This document shows positions 35,786 to 48,333 of a stretch of DNA of 64,000 bases, one piece after another. This stretch comes from Phymorhynchus buccinoides (lineage: Eukaryota; Mollusca; Gastropoda; Neogastropoda; Raphitomidae): positions 11,645,966 through 11,709,965 of the forward strand of contig CM065713.1 of assembly GCA_017654935.2 (NCBI GenBank), given 5' to 3'. The notes below the pieces were generated by a model. That model did no database searches and was not told the DNA's origin. It saw nothing but the letters and a program-made list of their open reading frames with translations. Each line of letters begins with the position of its first letter. Positions within the stretch are counted from its first letter, which is position 1. The translations under genes were made by a program, and so were the position numbers.

Positions 35786-36051
35786 CGTACCGTAAAAATC
35801 CCACGGCAGTTAATTAAAAGTCGGTAAGAGTAGGGAGAAATCCAGCTGCCTGGTATGAACCAAATTGATAACTAGGATCCCCCTCCTCAACCCCCCCCCC
35901 CCCCCCCCACGCTCCTCTAGGTGGGAGCAACCCGAATTTCACAGAGACAAGTCTTTGTGACTAGACTATAACCATAGATGCTTAATGTAGTGACGCATGA
36001 CCATACCAAATACCAGATACCAAAATATCAAATACTTAGAAAACCCGATTA

Positions 36052-36125
36052 CCTTTGGTTTGCAGCCAAACAAAAGAGGAGTGAGGGTGACGTTGTGCAC
36101 TGGTTTGGTGTAGATGGTTCGAATA
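36052..36125 (-). repeat. Donor-edge copy of CUB-like exon 36154-36328
   Basis: About 74 bp repeat the exon end (TIYTKPVHNVTLT) with a ~20-bp internal deletion, followed by the CAAACCAAAG/GTAATC donor. It lies 28 bp past the real donor. The copy keeps a GT donor but its frame is altered by the deletion. Confidence 0.85.
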
Positions 36126-36153
36126 CAAATCTCACAACATCAAATACACACAC

Positions 36154-36328
36154 CTTTGGTCTGCAGCCAGACAAACGCGGATCCTTTGGGCGAGGAGCTG
36201 CTGAGAGTGAGGGTGACGTTGTGCACTGGTTTGGTGTAGATGGTTCGAAACCCGTAGTAGCCCAGATGTGGCCATAAACACTGGAATGTTCTCACCGGTA
36301 GTCCTTCTTCGTCCCTAATGGCCAGCTC
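36154..36328 (-). CDS. CUB-like protein exon, second half of domain
   Basis: A 175-bp exon with acceptor TTTACCTCAG and donor GTGTGT, phase 0 at the start and one base (G) over at the end. It has 58 codons starting ELAIRDEEGLPVRTFQCLW and containing YYGFRTIYTKPVHNVTLTLS and then GSAFVWLQTK. The layout C...L.IRD, C, NVT-L-L-S and a closing aromatic strand fits a CUB second half. NVT is a potential N-glycosylation site. Both junctions agree in phase with neighbours. A shortened copy of its 3' edge and donor lies at 36052-36125. Confidence 0.7.
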
Positions 36329-36899
36329 CTGAGGTAAACAGGTCCATATATTTGAGTAAATTACACTTTCAAACGCAAATACCCCCCTGCCCCCCCCCCC
36401 CCGTGTGTGACCCTCCCCCCCCCCCCCCCCCCCCCCCCATGGTTGTCTTTGTCGTGGGGATACCGGGGGGTCTTTTGTATAAGTAGTTCCCCCACCTTCT
36501 GGAAAGTTCTGTGCTTGTAACTTCCTCTAATCTTACACTCTCTTTGACGCTGCCTTTTCCCTTTGCTTTTTGTCATCTACTATCTTTTTGCCTTAAAAAA
36601 GTCCATTCTCCTGTTAATGTTTTTTCACGAAACACTTTCAAAAAACATTTCCTCCAGCCGCAAGTCGGACTTGCTGGGCCTAACTGTTTCTTAGTTAGGC
36701 GCATAACGGCAGCATGACGCATCTGCGCTCATAATTGACAGGAAACTGTCTGAGCGATAGAAGAAGAAGAAGATTGAACGCAAAATACACAGTCCATACA
36801 TTACTAATGTGGTTTGTTGTTGTGTTCTTTTTGTTAATGTAAAACTAAGGTTTCAAAAAGTATTTTAAAAGCGTTAACTGATTCCTAAACAGTACGGTG

Positions 36900-37115
36900 C
36901 CTTAAAGATCCACCAGATCACGTGTCAAAATCACGGGTTTCACGTGTTTTCCCTCTTGTATCTGGTAAGAAAGCTTATTTTGACCAGGTTTGACTCCCAT
37001 ACAAATGCCCCCAAATTCAAAACGAAACATGGCTTTAAAGAGCAGCCTCAATTTGAAGTTGGGGGAAATTTGTATGTGGGTCACAGCTACCCAGAAAAAA
37101 AACAAGGGACTAAGG
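36900..37115 (+). repeat. Dispersed ~215-bp repeat (CACCAGATCACGTGTC family)
   Basis: Runs from CCACCAGATCACGTGTCAAA through CACGGGTTTCACGTG and CAGCCTCAATTTGAAGTT to AACAAGGGACT. Other copies: 38700-38915 and 59650-59915, the last with a ~45-bp internal insertion. Confidence 0.8.
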
Positions 37116-37433
37116 ATCGAATAACTTTTAGTCTACTGTATTTCAATAATTTCAACTTTTAGGAATAATTGTAATAATATTGAGCTTATATAGCACTCTT
37201 CAATGAACAAAAATCATCCTCAGAGCGCTTTCACAAATTTGGAGAGAAAAAATGACATGATCTTAAGAACAAAACATATAAATTCAATTTAACACGTTTT
37301 GTTTAAAGTTTTTAAAAACAAAGGCACACGCCAGCTCTCCCCAGAAGGTGGGGGAACTATCTGTATTGAAAGACACCCCCACCCACCCCCCAGTATCCCC
37401 ACAGGGGACTTCAGGCATATAAGGTGTAGAGTG

Positions 37434-37550
37434 GCGCGGAGGTAAACCCGAGTTCGAACCTGGGCACAGGGGATTTTTCCTCTCACTCTGCACCACTAGG
37501 CCTTACGGTCTGAACGTGGAGTCTTTCGGATGAGACGTAAACCAAGGTTT
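37434..37550 (+). mobile_element. Partial SINE with CTTTCGGATGAGACG motif
   Basis: Contains GGCGCGGAGGTAAACC, box B-like GAGTTCGAACCTGGG, then a unique part and CTTTCGGATGAGACGTAAAC. It is similar in layout to the SINE at 35573 but 5'-shortened. Confidence 0.5.
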
Positions 37551-38113
37551 TCGTTCCCATGAATTTTCTTTATTCTTTTTTTACCCAGTCGCAGGCGGCC
37601 CAGTGTCACTTAGTCGAACACGTATACAGCACAAACACCACACCACAACGAAACCTCCCAAGTTGTCATTTGCCCCGTCAAAATTTACACACACCACACA
37701 CACTACACGAACAGCCACACACACACACACTTTTGTCCCCACACTACACAAACACACACTAACACACACACCAGCCCCACACATCACTAACATCCAAACA
37801 CGAACATTCTTCTCCCCTTTAATTCCTTATCGAAGTCGCACAAAACTCGCATGCAAAAAACAAAAGGGTGGCGCGCCTCTATTCTGCGACACGCTCTCCA
37901 GGTTGGAGCAACCCGAATGTCACAGAGACGCCTCATGTGACTATAAAACAAGCGCGGATTCACCAATCGTTTGTGGCACGCTTTTCTTTCTCTTTTACAC
38001 TATGTGCGACAATTTTGGACCGACCGACCGACCGACAAAGTGAGTTATAGGTTTATGGCTTGTGCCACGAATAAAAAATACCAAATACAAATATAAGTCC
38101 TGATATTTGTCAC

Positions 38114-38325
38114 CTTGCTGCAGGAGCGGGGCGGGTGCTGCGCCCAGGCCAGCAGGACATCGATGGAGTGCACGTTGACCCCGGATGACCCCTGTGCCGT
38201 GCGCACCATGCACGTGCAGTCCGTCTTCTGCACGGTCTGCACGCTCTGCGGGTACTCCTGATTGGACAGGTAGAGCGCGCGACCTCGCTTCGTGTCGTCC
38301 GAACAGAACAGGGCGATGTCTTTCT
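38114..38325 (-). CDS. CUB-like protein exon, YP...DCTC segment
   Basis: A 212-bp exon. The acceptor follows a long pyrimidine/C tract (CCCCCAACAG) and the donor is GTGACA. Two bases finish a codon, then 70 codons starting KDIALFCSDDTKRG, containing LSNQEYP and KTDCTCMVRTAQG, and ending PPRSCSK in phase 0. The S-x(3)-YP then DC-x-C spacing with a following hydrophobic strand resembles the first half of a CUB domain. No specific orthologue recognised. Upstream exons were not found before the zinc-finger gene. Confidence 0.7.
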
Positions 38326-38367
38326 CTGTTGGGGGGGGGGGGGGGGGAGAGAGAGAGAGAGAGAGGG

Positions 38368-38398
<31 letters not shown>

Positions 38399-39824
38399 GC
38401 CGAGAGAGAGAGAGAGAGGGAGAGAGAGAGAGAGAGAGAGATGCACGTTATTGTTAAGTTGAAAAATCATCATACATCATCTAATTAAGCACACACACAC
38501 ACAAGCGCCACGCACACACACACACCTACGCACCGCACGCACACACACGCACCGCACGCACCGCACAATACAAACACACTCAAGGCATTGTCTCTATGGC
38601 CTGTAAAATATGGAGTAGGCCCCTGAGCCAGTGGTCAGCAAGACTACCAGTCAGCGATAGGAAATACATTTGTAGGCTTTTAATTTAGTGTTACTTTTCA
38701 AGACCCACCAGGTCACGTGTCAAAATCCCGGGTTTCACGTGTTTTCCCGCTTATAGCTGGAAATAAATCTTGTTTTTGACCAAGTTTGACTCCCAATACA
38801 AATGTCCCCCAAATTGAAAAACGAAAACATACATTTAAAGAGCAGCCTCAATTTGAAGTTTGGGGTAATTTGTATATGGGTCACAGCTACCCTAAAAACC
38901 CACAAGGGACTTAATCGATTGTGTCTTTAAAGTCTAACTAACAGCTGTAACTGTCTTCGCCAAACTTGGGCTGGTTTATGGTAAATGATAGGGGCAATGA
39001 AAAACAAGAGTAAGCGTAGACACAAGTTTGTAGAATATACCAAAATACCAATAACAACAACAACAAAAAAACAGTCTTGTAGAAATTGTTATCTTATTTG
39101 GACCCTTTCAGTAGAGAAGAATCTATCTTAAGGGCCTGACACAAAGACTGTACAGGGGAAGATAAACATCCAGTCTCTTTTCCCTATATGAGTAGTGAGG
39201 ACAGAAACACTGGTTATGTCCCTTTTGAAACGTGACACATTTTACACATCGATAGGCCAGTTGAATTCTCTGTTCGAGTTCCAGTCCGAGTTTGTGGATA
39301 GCCTCCAATGTGAATAGTGTACACGTCCGCACTAACGATAACTCTATCAGCCCGGTTCGCCAAGCTTTTAAGTAATCCATCTTACCCTTTTAGAATATCT
39401 TTGCCTGACACACTGCATACGATTAGACCCCAATAGGATACGATTGTGACGATGTCTGTTAAAACGTGATTCACGTGAAATACTTCCGTCAAAAACTGAC
39501 TCTACGATATTTCTGTTCACTATGTTTATGCACCGTAGACCGTAATACACAAATCAAGTAAAATGTCCGTTACAAAAAATAAGATATTTTATCAGACTCG
39601 TGTACGAAAGACTACAAACATAGTGATCATAACCAGTAGGATTTCATCGGATTTACTTAGACAGTAGAATTTTATATCAGTCATGCCTCACAAAATGTCA
39701 AAATCGGATCGTAGCGAGTCGAATTGTATGCAGTGTAGTAGGTCCTCTACACATACCCATCACATCAACAAATCACAATCAGCTGTAATCACATCTAGAT
39801 CACTGTCGCAATGGTCAACCTATG

Positions 39825-40019
39825 GCGATATTTTTCACGCCAGAGGGCAGTCAATGCACTAGGGGCTTATCACGCGATTTTCTTACTTGGGCGTAGTGAG
39901 AGAGAGAGAGTGATGGTAGGACCACTCACTGTCTCTCTCTCTTTCTTTATCCCCAACTAATAATATAGAGAGGATTAGCCCCACACGAGCGTCATGCCCT
40001 CTGGCGTGAGAAAAATCGC
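39825..40019. mobile_element. Small MITE with CACGCCAGAGGG termini
   Basis: Ends GCGATATTTTTCACGCCAG and CTGGCGTGAGAAAAATCGC; the ~195-bp interior contains GA/CT tracts. Confidence 0.75.
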
Positions 40020-40151
40020 ACTAAGTCTCTCATTAAATATCGTCACATCCTTTTAGGTGGAATGTTTAAAGATCAACAAAGCGGGATAGATTTAAATTGG
40101 AATAAATGTACAAGTACCTCGGTAAAACTTTTAAAAACTCATTCCGGACGA

Positions 40152-40545
40152 ATTCCGAGTACACTCGGAACAGGAGAATGCCAGTCAGGGCCTAATTCCG
40201 AGTATACTCAGAACAGAAGAATGCCAGTCAGGGCCTAATTCAGAGTATACTCGGAACAGGAGAATGCCAGTCAGGGCCTAATTCAGAGTATACTCGGAAC
40301 AGGAGAATGCCAGTCAGGGCCTAATTCCGAGTATACTCGGAACAGAAGAACGCCAGTCAGGGCCTAATTCAGAGTATACTCGGAACAGGAGAATGCCAGT
40401 CAGGGCCTAATTCAGAGTATACTCGGAACAGAAGAACGCCAGTAAGGGCCTAATTCAGAGTATACTCGGAACAGAAGAATGCCAGTCAGGGCCTAATTCA
40501 GAGTATACTCGGAACAGAAGAACGCCAGTCAGGGCCTAATTCAGA
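40152..40545. repeat. 43-bp minisatellite with palindromic core, ~9 units
   Basis: Unit contains CCGAGTATACTCGG (perfect palindrome in some units, CAGAGTATACTCGG in others) followed by AACAGAAGAATGCCAGTCAGG. Confidence 0.9.
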
Positions 40546-42159
40546 GTATTCTCGAAAACAGCGATTTCTGAGTATAAAATTTGTCTAACTCCATGTTGTT
40601 TTTCAACCATTACACTATATTGTAGCAGTACCATAGCCGATGAGGTTTAACCGAGGGGTGGTTACCGCTACACCTACCTGTATTAATAAATAAAAATCGG
40701 GACTTTACTGGTTTCGTACTGCCTCTGGGCATTGCCTCCAGTATTGTTCCCACCATATTTGTATTTACAAATGTTCCGTATGTGTCTGATTCAGACCAAG
40801 AGGACGTAAAACACCATTTCCGCGCGTTGTTTTTCAACCCAAACCACATTTTTCGAGTTACTTCTCTTCACTCTTCTAGCTTTTGTTTCACTTATGTTTG
40901 GAATTTGCTTGTTTGAAATCAATGATACATCCACAAACCCCACTTCTTAATATTTAAAAAGAAAATGGTGGGGATGTTGTGTGTTTAATAACACAAAGGC
41001 AAACACGTGCTGAAAAAGCACACACAAGACTAAGAAAACAACACACACAAATATTCATATTCCATGCTAATTTCAAATGAAGGCATATTCGTGATTATTT
41101 TTGTAAAATATTTCCAGTAAAAAGTCTGTTCCCATGCAATGTTCGTACAAGCGTTCACAGAAAAAATGAAAGTCAATGCTTTGCATATTAATTCATAACA
41201 AAATACTTTTCGCGTAATGTTATTCAGAAAAAAACCATGTTGGAGGAATGATTGCATAGAACCGTAACAAAATCAAAGCTTCATTCGTATGAACCTTTGT
41301 ACTCAAAATGAAATTTAAAGGCTAACAAATTTTAAAATAATGTTTGGCAAGAAAACGTTTCTTCTCCAATTTCATCCACACACATGAAATTCAATTATAA
41401 AATCACAACATATGTACACCAAAGGAATGCGTTGGGTTTTTTCCCCGTAGAAAAAACATGCAACAAAAATCATGCACATTTTTTTAAAAGTAGCATGCTA
41501 AACAAAACAAAAAAACAGCATTGAATTTTTATAAAAAAATCAACTTAACGAATTTAAAAAGAACTCTAAACCAATTAAAATCAACTCTAACCACTAAAAC
41601 CCATGTAGCAATTACAAAATGACCACAAAAAACCCCAAAACAGCATTAAAAAACCAAACGAATTAAAAACTACTTTTGAAACTAAACTACCTAGCATAGC
41701 TACGAAACTTAAATGAAAAATAAAAGTTGAGAGAGTGCCTTTCTCGACCCCCCCCCACACAAATTACAATCAACATTATAAAACAAATCTGCTGCCAATT
41801 CAAGTGCATAGCAAATAAAATTTCAGGAGTCAAACTCATTGCCGCGTTAAAAGTGACAATCCATTGCTAAACATAACTGTGATGGTGCATGGGAAAAACC
41901 TACATAAGTCGCTCAGAATGTTTTTAGCAAAAGTCAAAAATAGTCAACAACCCCCAAAATATCAAATTTCTATTTAGGGCATATTTATGTCCATTTGTAT
42001 GTGTTCTACCAGTACCCACAACATGAAAGACAATTTGGAATGATTTCTTTGTTTATTTGATCGTTTTCTAAATCAAGTCGGCAGAAACAAAGAGGCAAAA
42101 TGGTATCTTCTATGCCTGATTTCTGCAAATGATCTATTTCGAATGCCAAACTTCAAATC

Positions 42160-42715
<556 letters not shown>

Positions 42716-43073
42716 AATTATAAAATGAAAACTAGACAAGATAACGCAATTGGGTTTTCTGTGTATTAACAAGGAATCTTTGCTTTACTCGGGTATGGCT
42801 GACAGGCATGACATGCTTACAGTGTTTCTAACATCTGGACTATCATGATGCGTTCATTCATCCTTCAATTTTCAATTCAAATTATTATGCGCTAGGATGA
42901 TAAAAAATACAGAATTATTGGTCATTTACACAGTTGAGTGTACTGTAATGCCACACACACTGTGACTCTCTCTCTAAATTTGTGGTTCTTTTCATCATTA
43001 TATTTGCGGCAGTTTAAAAAAAACCAAAAAAACTTTTGCATGCACAGACACCATTAGAAAACTTACCGTAAAA

Positions 43074-43832
43074 ACTGGACTATAAGACGCACCTGTATAT
43101 AAGCCGCATCCCTTAAATTGACAAAATATTAGGTATTTATTCATATCTATATATTTATTTTTTTCCCATTATAGTATCGTCAACAGCTACGGTCATCTCA
43201 GGACTGTCACCGCGTAAAGTTCGACCACTTAGTACAAAACACTCATCACTATATCTTACCAACGTTCAACAACCTGCAAACAACAAAACATACAGTACAA
43301 TTCATAACATGACACCTCCATCATTGCACCCTATAGCACATAAGTCCACACAGTGCTGGAAATGCTGAGCCACTCTACTCTATTTATCGGATCCAGGTTA
43401 AAAAATACAGTAAAAAAGGATAACAAATACATACTAGTAAGCTAAAATACATAAAAAAGACTATATAAGCAAATATGCACTGCAGAATGGACAACAGGTG
43501 CCCACTCAAGTATCATATATAAGCCGCAGGGGAAATTAAATGTGCACAAAGCAACAAATATAGAAATTCTTCTGTCAGAACATGAGTGAGTAAATGCTCT
43601 CACTATTCTCAGATACTTTAAACATGAGATTTGAATCTATTGATTACCAAAACCAGTTTTGAGTCTAAAGAATCTCAAAATAGGCTGAAGAATGTGGCCA
43701 GAAACAGATTTAATCAAACTGATAAAGACAGAATGGGAAAAAATCCACAGATAAGCCGCATCAGTCTATAAGCCGCATGGGGCAAAGTAGAAAAAAGTAG
43801 TGGCTTATACATGTAGTCCGCATTTTACGGTA
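43074..43832. mobile_element. TACCGTA-ended element
   Basis: Ends TACCGTAAAAACTGGACTAT and GTCCGCATTTTACGGTA, with repeated ATAAGCCGCAT blocks. The right ~200 bp also occur as a solo fragment at 10287-10488. Confidence 0.8.
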
Positions 43833-44535
43833 AATAAAAGGCTTTGATATAAAACACCCACACCCTCACAGAGACATGCATTCGTCCCGGGGGCAGATGT
43901 ATCTTCCCCCGGTAGGACATTAATCTTAAATTTTTTACATCCTTTGTAATATATTTGTTGATCTATAAATTTTTGTAGATAGTATATAGATATTTGTATA
44001 TACTTTTAAAACTAAATAAGGGCCAACATTGGTTTTTTATGAATAAAATAGGAGTTTGAGCTTCTTTTAAAATTTGTAGCCCTGAAATTTTAATCCCAGG
44101 GGAGGGTTGTGGTTTTGGTTGGTCAACATAAACTAATTAGTAAAATAATTTTAATAAAAACAAAAACTTTTAATTAACTCTCATATTTTAACAAGTGTCA
44201 ATTGACACAAACAACTACTTCATAAATCCTAAAAACACCTCGTCAGATTAACTATTAACTTGCGCTTCTTGAATAGTCCCCTTCTAAAAAACTTTTATGT
44301 TTAATGTATGTCCTCGTCCCTGTACTGTCCTCCATGTCTTGTCCCGTCCCCCATACAAAACTAATATAAATGTCCCATATGCGTCTTCCAAGGTCGAGAG
44401 GACGTAAAACTCTATTTTCCTCCTAAAGAGACATGCATTCATGCATCATTGTATGTACCGGTACTCAAAACACAAACACACACCGACTTTGATTACTGAT
44501 CCAGCGATCATTAAAGTTTTTGTTTCATAAAAAAT

Positions 44536-45543
44536 TACCATATTTTTCGGACTAATTTTACCCAAATTTCAGATTTTGTTATTATACAGTGGGCGCCGCT
44601 TTATAAAGCCATTTTGGGACAGACGAAAAATGGCTTTAACCCTTTCACCGCCATCTATTCTTCAGCCCAAAAATACCATTAAACTTAACTGGGTAAAGAA
44701 AAATACATATCTGCAATATTGTGAATTCCTCTGTGACATGTATAACATTAGGCCTATCCTTACCTCCTAAAATAAAGAAAACAGGGTCTTTGGATAACAG
44801 GCCCTGATTTGATGCCTTTTAGTAACATGGGTGTTAAGCCATTGTGGTGCATAAATGTGACATTGGCGGTGAAAGGGTTAATAAGCGGCGGATTTAATAA
44901 CCGGCGGTCCAGGATTACGTCATTTTCGAACACTTTTTTTGTTTTTTGCTTGTCTTTTGTTTACGTCAGTCACACTTTCACACTTTCTTTCATCATTTAC
45001 ACTTGCTTGAATCTAAACACAACTTCACAAGGCCTCTTAAACGATGTTGAACTTTTGCTTTAATTACATTGATCGGCACATCAATCGATATTTTCGGAAA
45101 CATTAATCGGCAGAGAAGAACGATTTTATCAGAGTTTGTATGTTGGTCGACTTCCACAACAGTTCTCGCACGGAGTCTGCGAATTGTCCAAATTCCTCCA
45201 TGTCGTAACCACGACTTTCCAGACCAGATCGAAGACGGGTCATTATCTGCCTCATCTCTGCGTTTGAAGGGGGTGGGGGTGAGTTTTAGTCACAAACTAT
45301 GTGATTTCTCTGAGAAAAGTGGCTTTAATAAGCGGCAGGGTGGTTTTATTAAGCGGCTTTCTTTTAATACATAACATATAGTGAAAAATCCGGACCGTAA
45401 GAAATCGGCTTTAATAAGCGGCTGGCTCTATTAACCGCGGTTTTATAAAGCGGCGACCACTGTATTTTCTATTTTATCAGTTATAAGGCACAGGGGTCTG
45501 AGTCTGGGGGAAAAAGTATTGCCTTATAGTCCGTAGTACCATA
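44536..45543. mobile_element. Three-level transposon nest
   Basis: Outer element ends TACCATATTTTTCGGACT and AGTCCGTAGTACCATA. Middle element 44587-45462 has ends CAGTGGGCGCCGCTTTATAA and TTATAAAGCGGCGACCACTG flanked by TA. The inner element is the TTAA MITE 44636-44881. Each boundary shows the expected target duplication (TA, TTAA). Confidence 0.85.
44636..44881. mobile_element. TTAA MITE family 1 copy, innermost of a three-level nest
   Basis: Ends TTAACCCTTTCACCGCC and GGCGGTGAAAGGGTTAA. It sits inside a TA-flanked element (44587-45462). Confidence 0.88.
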
Positions 45544-45982
45544 ATTTCCTTATAGAATCAATGGACAAGAACAGAACAACTTCAACACATGCATGCATAC
45601 ACACACAAGCAAACGCCTAAACCAAATATAAAAGGACAAAAAAAATCCATTTCAAGCAGAACTATTTTAAAAGCAGATGTTTTAAATCAGCTAAATCCAT
45701 TGGGTAGCAAAATAATTAAAAACTTTGAATAAATAAATAAATGTAACAGCTCATTTTTTTAAAAAACTAACCGTCACGTGTTAGCAGAAAAACAAAAGAT
45801 TTTTATATCTACGTAAAAGCAAAGTTTTATACTTTTTCATTTTGACACAACCTTCTGAAATATGGAATGTGATTAGCATAATAACTCCGTGAAACATTAC
45901 CGGTAGTTTCATACCATAATTTGTTAAAAAAAACCCACCATATACTGACATGATTCGTATAATGTTCAATATAATCATACAT

Positions 45983-46220
45983 CAGGGATCAGAATAGTTT
46001 GAAGTCCAATCCTCTGAAAAAACGCTGTAAAATGGCCATCAAGGCCCTAGACTGAAGAGGGACAACACTGAAATGAGTTCCCAACACCACCCAAAAGGCT
46101 TAATATAGTGAGAAATGACTTCCAAATGCTATTTAACACAAAAGATAATACTGAATAAAAAAGGCAAAACCTGCGACATCGGCAGTGAAAGGGTTAATCC
46201 TCTGACAATTCTGATGCCTG
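45983..46220. mobile_element. CAGGCATC-type MITE
   Basis: Ends CAGGGATCAGAATAG and CAATTCTGATGCCTG; sister of 23876-24135. A related, more distant element with CAGGCATGGGAATTGTC / GACAATTCTCATGCCTG ends is at 46895-47020. Confidence 0.78.
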
Positions 46221-47590
46221 ATACATTCACACATTCAACCATGATTTTATACACGGAAAGAATATCCTCATACATGCTCAACGATGCATTCGTCTACTGA
46301 TTGAATCTGGTCATGCGTTCACGAAAGTGTTTAAAAGTTTCGCTGAAAACTGAAACAGCTGCCCGTCTCTTTCTTTTCACTCCTACAAGTTTTATGCAAT
46401 CCAAATACAAGGGAGAAAAGATTAGTTGATAACAACAGGAACTGTTCGGAAATAATTAAGAGGAGTAATTTCATGGTGTGTGGGAGTGATCTTGCCTAAT
46501 TCAATCGGTCAAACGGGAAATCACTACTATCAGTTCTCGTAGCCTATCGACTCGTGTGTTTGAGCATGTCATTTATATTTTTACGTCACATTTTGCAAGT
46601 TTTATCAGTTTGTGGCCACTGGCCACGCCTAATTTTTCCTAAAAAAATGTTTGCAAGTCGCTGACTCGCATCCTGCGGTTTCAAGCTTCAACGCCATTGT
46701 TGCACCGTTGCTATGGCATTTGACTGAGTAATGGAGGTAAACAACTCTAATTTTCACGAAGTGATCTCCCCCAGTTTTTTCCCCGAAAATCGTCTATTAA
46801 CATGAGCATGCACAGACACGCAGACAGAGACACACACACATAGACACAGAGAGAGAGACACACACACACACACAGACAGACAGAGACACACACCAGGCAT
46901 GGGAATTGTCGGAGACAAAAAACTCTGAAAAGCCCCCCAATTGAAGTATTTAGTAACAAAAACTAAGTATTTAGTAACAATTTCAACCAAAAAATTATTC
47001 GCGGACAATTCTCATGCCTGACACACACACACAGAGTGCTCTTGTATTTCTATCCAATACTTTGCATTAATGATCAATAACCTGAATAATGTGGTCAGTT
47101 CTGATATCTTAAGTCTCTTCATAGCTTGAAAAGAAAATAATCAATCGCTTACTTGTGGCGGTGCCATAGCCGATGAGGTTTAACCGAGGCGTGGTCACCG
47201 TTACAGCTATCTGTATTAATTTTAAAAATCGTGACTTTACTGGTTTCGTACTGCCTCCGGGCATTGCCTCCAGTATTGTTCCCATCATATTTTTTCTGAC
47301 TACATGTATTATTAACAAAACAACAAAAAAAGTGTTTCAGTTGTATATAGAACCTGTCTCCCCCCAAAATACAGTGAAACAGTAAAAGGTCAAACATGAA
47401 ACAATTTTGTTAAAATATTGCATTGGAAAGACAATGTACTAAATTACATTCAATGACTTTAAAGCTTAAACAAAATTAAAATTGATCTTGAAAGTTACCA
47501 AATTAATTATATCTTCTGAAAATTTAATTTCCTATTACAATTATTTTGTTGCTGTTTTTTGTAAAACATTTAAAACAGCTTATCAGCAGT

Positions 47591-47822
47591 TTAACCCTTT
47601 CGCCGCCAGCCAAAAAATACCATTAAACTTAACTGGGTAGAGAAAATAAAATATCTGCAATATTGGGAATTCCTCTGTGACATGTACAACATTAGGTCTA
47701 TCCTTACCTCCCGAAATTAAGAAAATGGGGTCTTCGGATAACATGCCCTGATTTGATGCTTTTTAGTGACTTGGGTGTTAAACCATTGTGGTGCTAAAAT
47801 GTGACATTGGCGATGAAAAGGT
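47591..47822. mobile_element. TTAA MITE family 1 copy
   Basis: Left end TTAACCCTTTCGCCGCC; right end mutated (GGCGATGAAAAGGTAAA). Only 18 bp separate it from the next copy at 47841. Confidence 0.85.
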
Positions 47823-47840
47823 AAAGAAGAAAAATAATGA

Positions 47841-48313
47841 TTAACCCTTTCGCCGCCAATGTCGTATTTATGCACCACAGTTATTTAACACACATCTCAC
47901 CAAAAGGCATCAAATCAGGGTCTGTTATTCAAAGACCCTATTTTCTTAATCTTCGATTTTACACGTTGGACTGTAGAGGGGAAATATTGTTTTTATTTTG
48001 ATCTTGATGGTTTTTTGCTCCTTCTGTTGCCTACTTTTTGCTCCTTTTGCTATATTTGATGTTTGCTGTTTAATTGCTTGTCTGTGTTGATAAAGGCACA
48101 TTCGCCGAAATATCCAGTAGTTTTGTTTTGTCTCTTGTGAATAAAATAACGTCACTTTGCACTTGTCGTGTAGTTGTTTGCTTGCGGTAGGTATAGACTT
48201 CACTTTCTACAAGTCACAGAGGAATCCCCAATGTTGCAGACCATTTTTTTCTCTACCCAGGTAAGCTTCATGGACATTTTTGGTTGAATAATAGCTGGCG
48301 GTGAAAGGATTAA
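47841..48313. mobile_element. TTAA MITE split by a Penelope-like 3' fragment
   Basis: The MITE halves 47841-47952 and 48207-48313 are colinear with intact copies elsewhere. The ~250-bp insert has GTTGATAAAGGCACATTCGC followed by CGAAATATCC (48085-48117) and an AATAAAA-type end. That pattern is like the 3' flank of Penelope-like elements, where a minimal hammerhead ribozyme (CTGATGA, GGC...GCC stem, GAAA) is known to occur. Here the first core box is degenerate (TTGATAA). Confidence 0.55.
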
Positions 48314-48333
48314 AAACCAACCTGTATCTTTAG

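Noticed and set aside
39123..39550. 85- and 60-codon minus-strand frames with cysteines
   Set aside because: The surrounding sequence recurs at 55640-55870, so it is a dispersed repeat; no splice or domain support.
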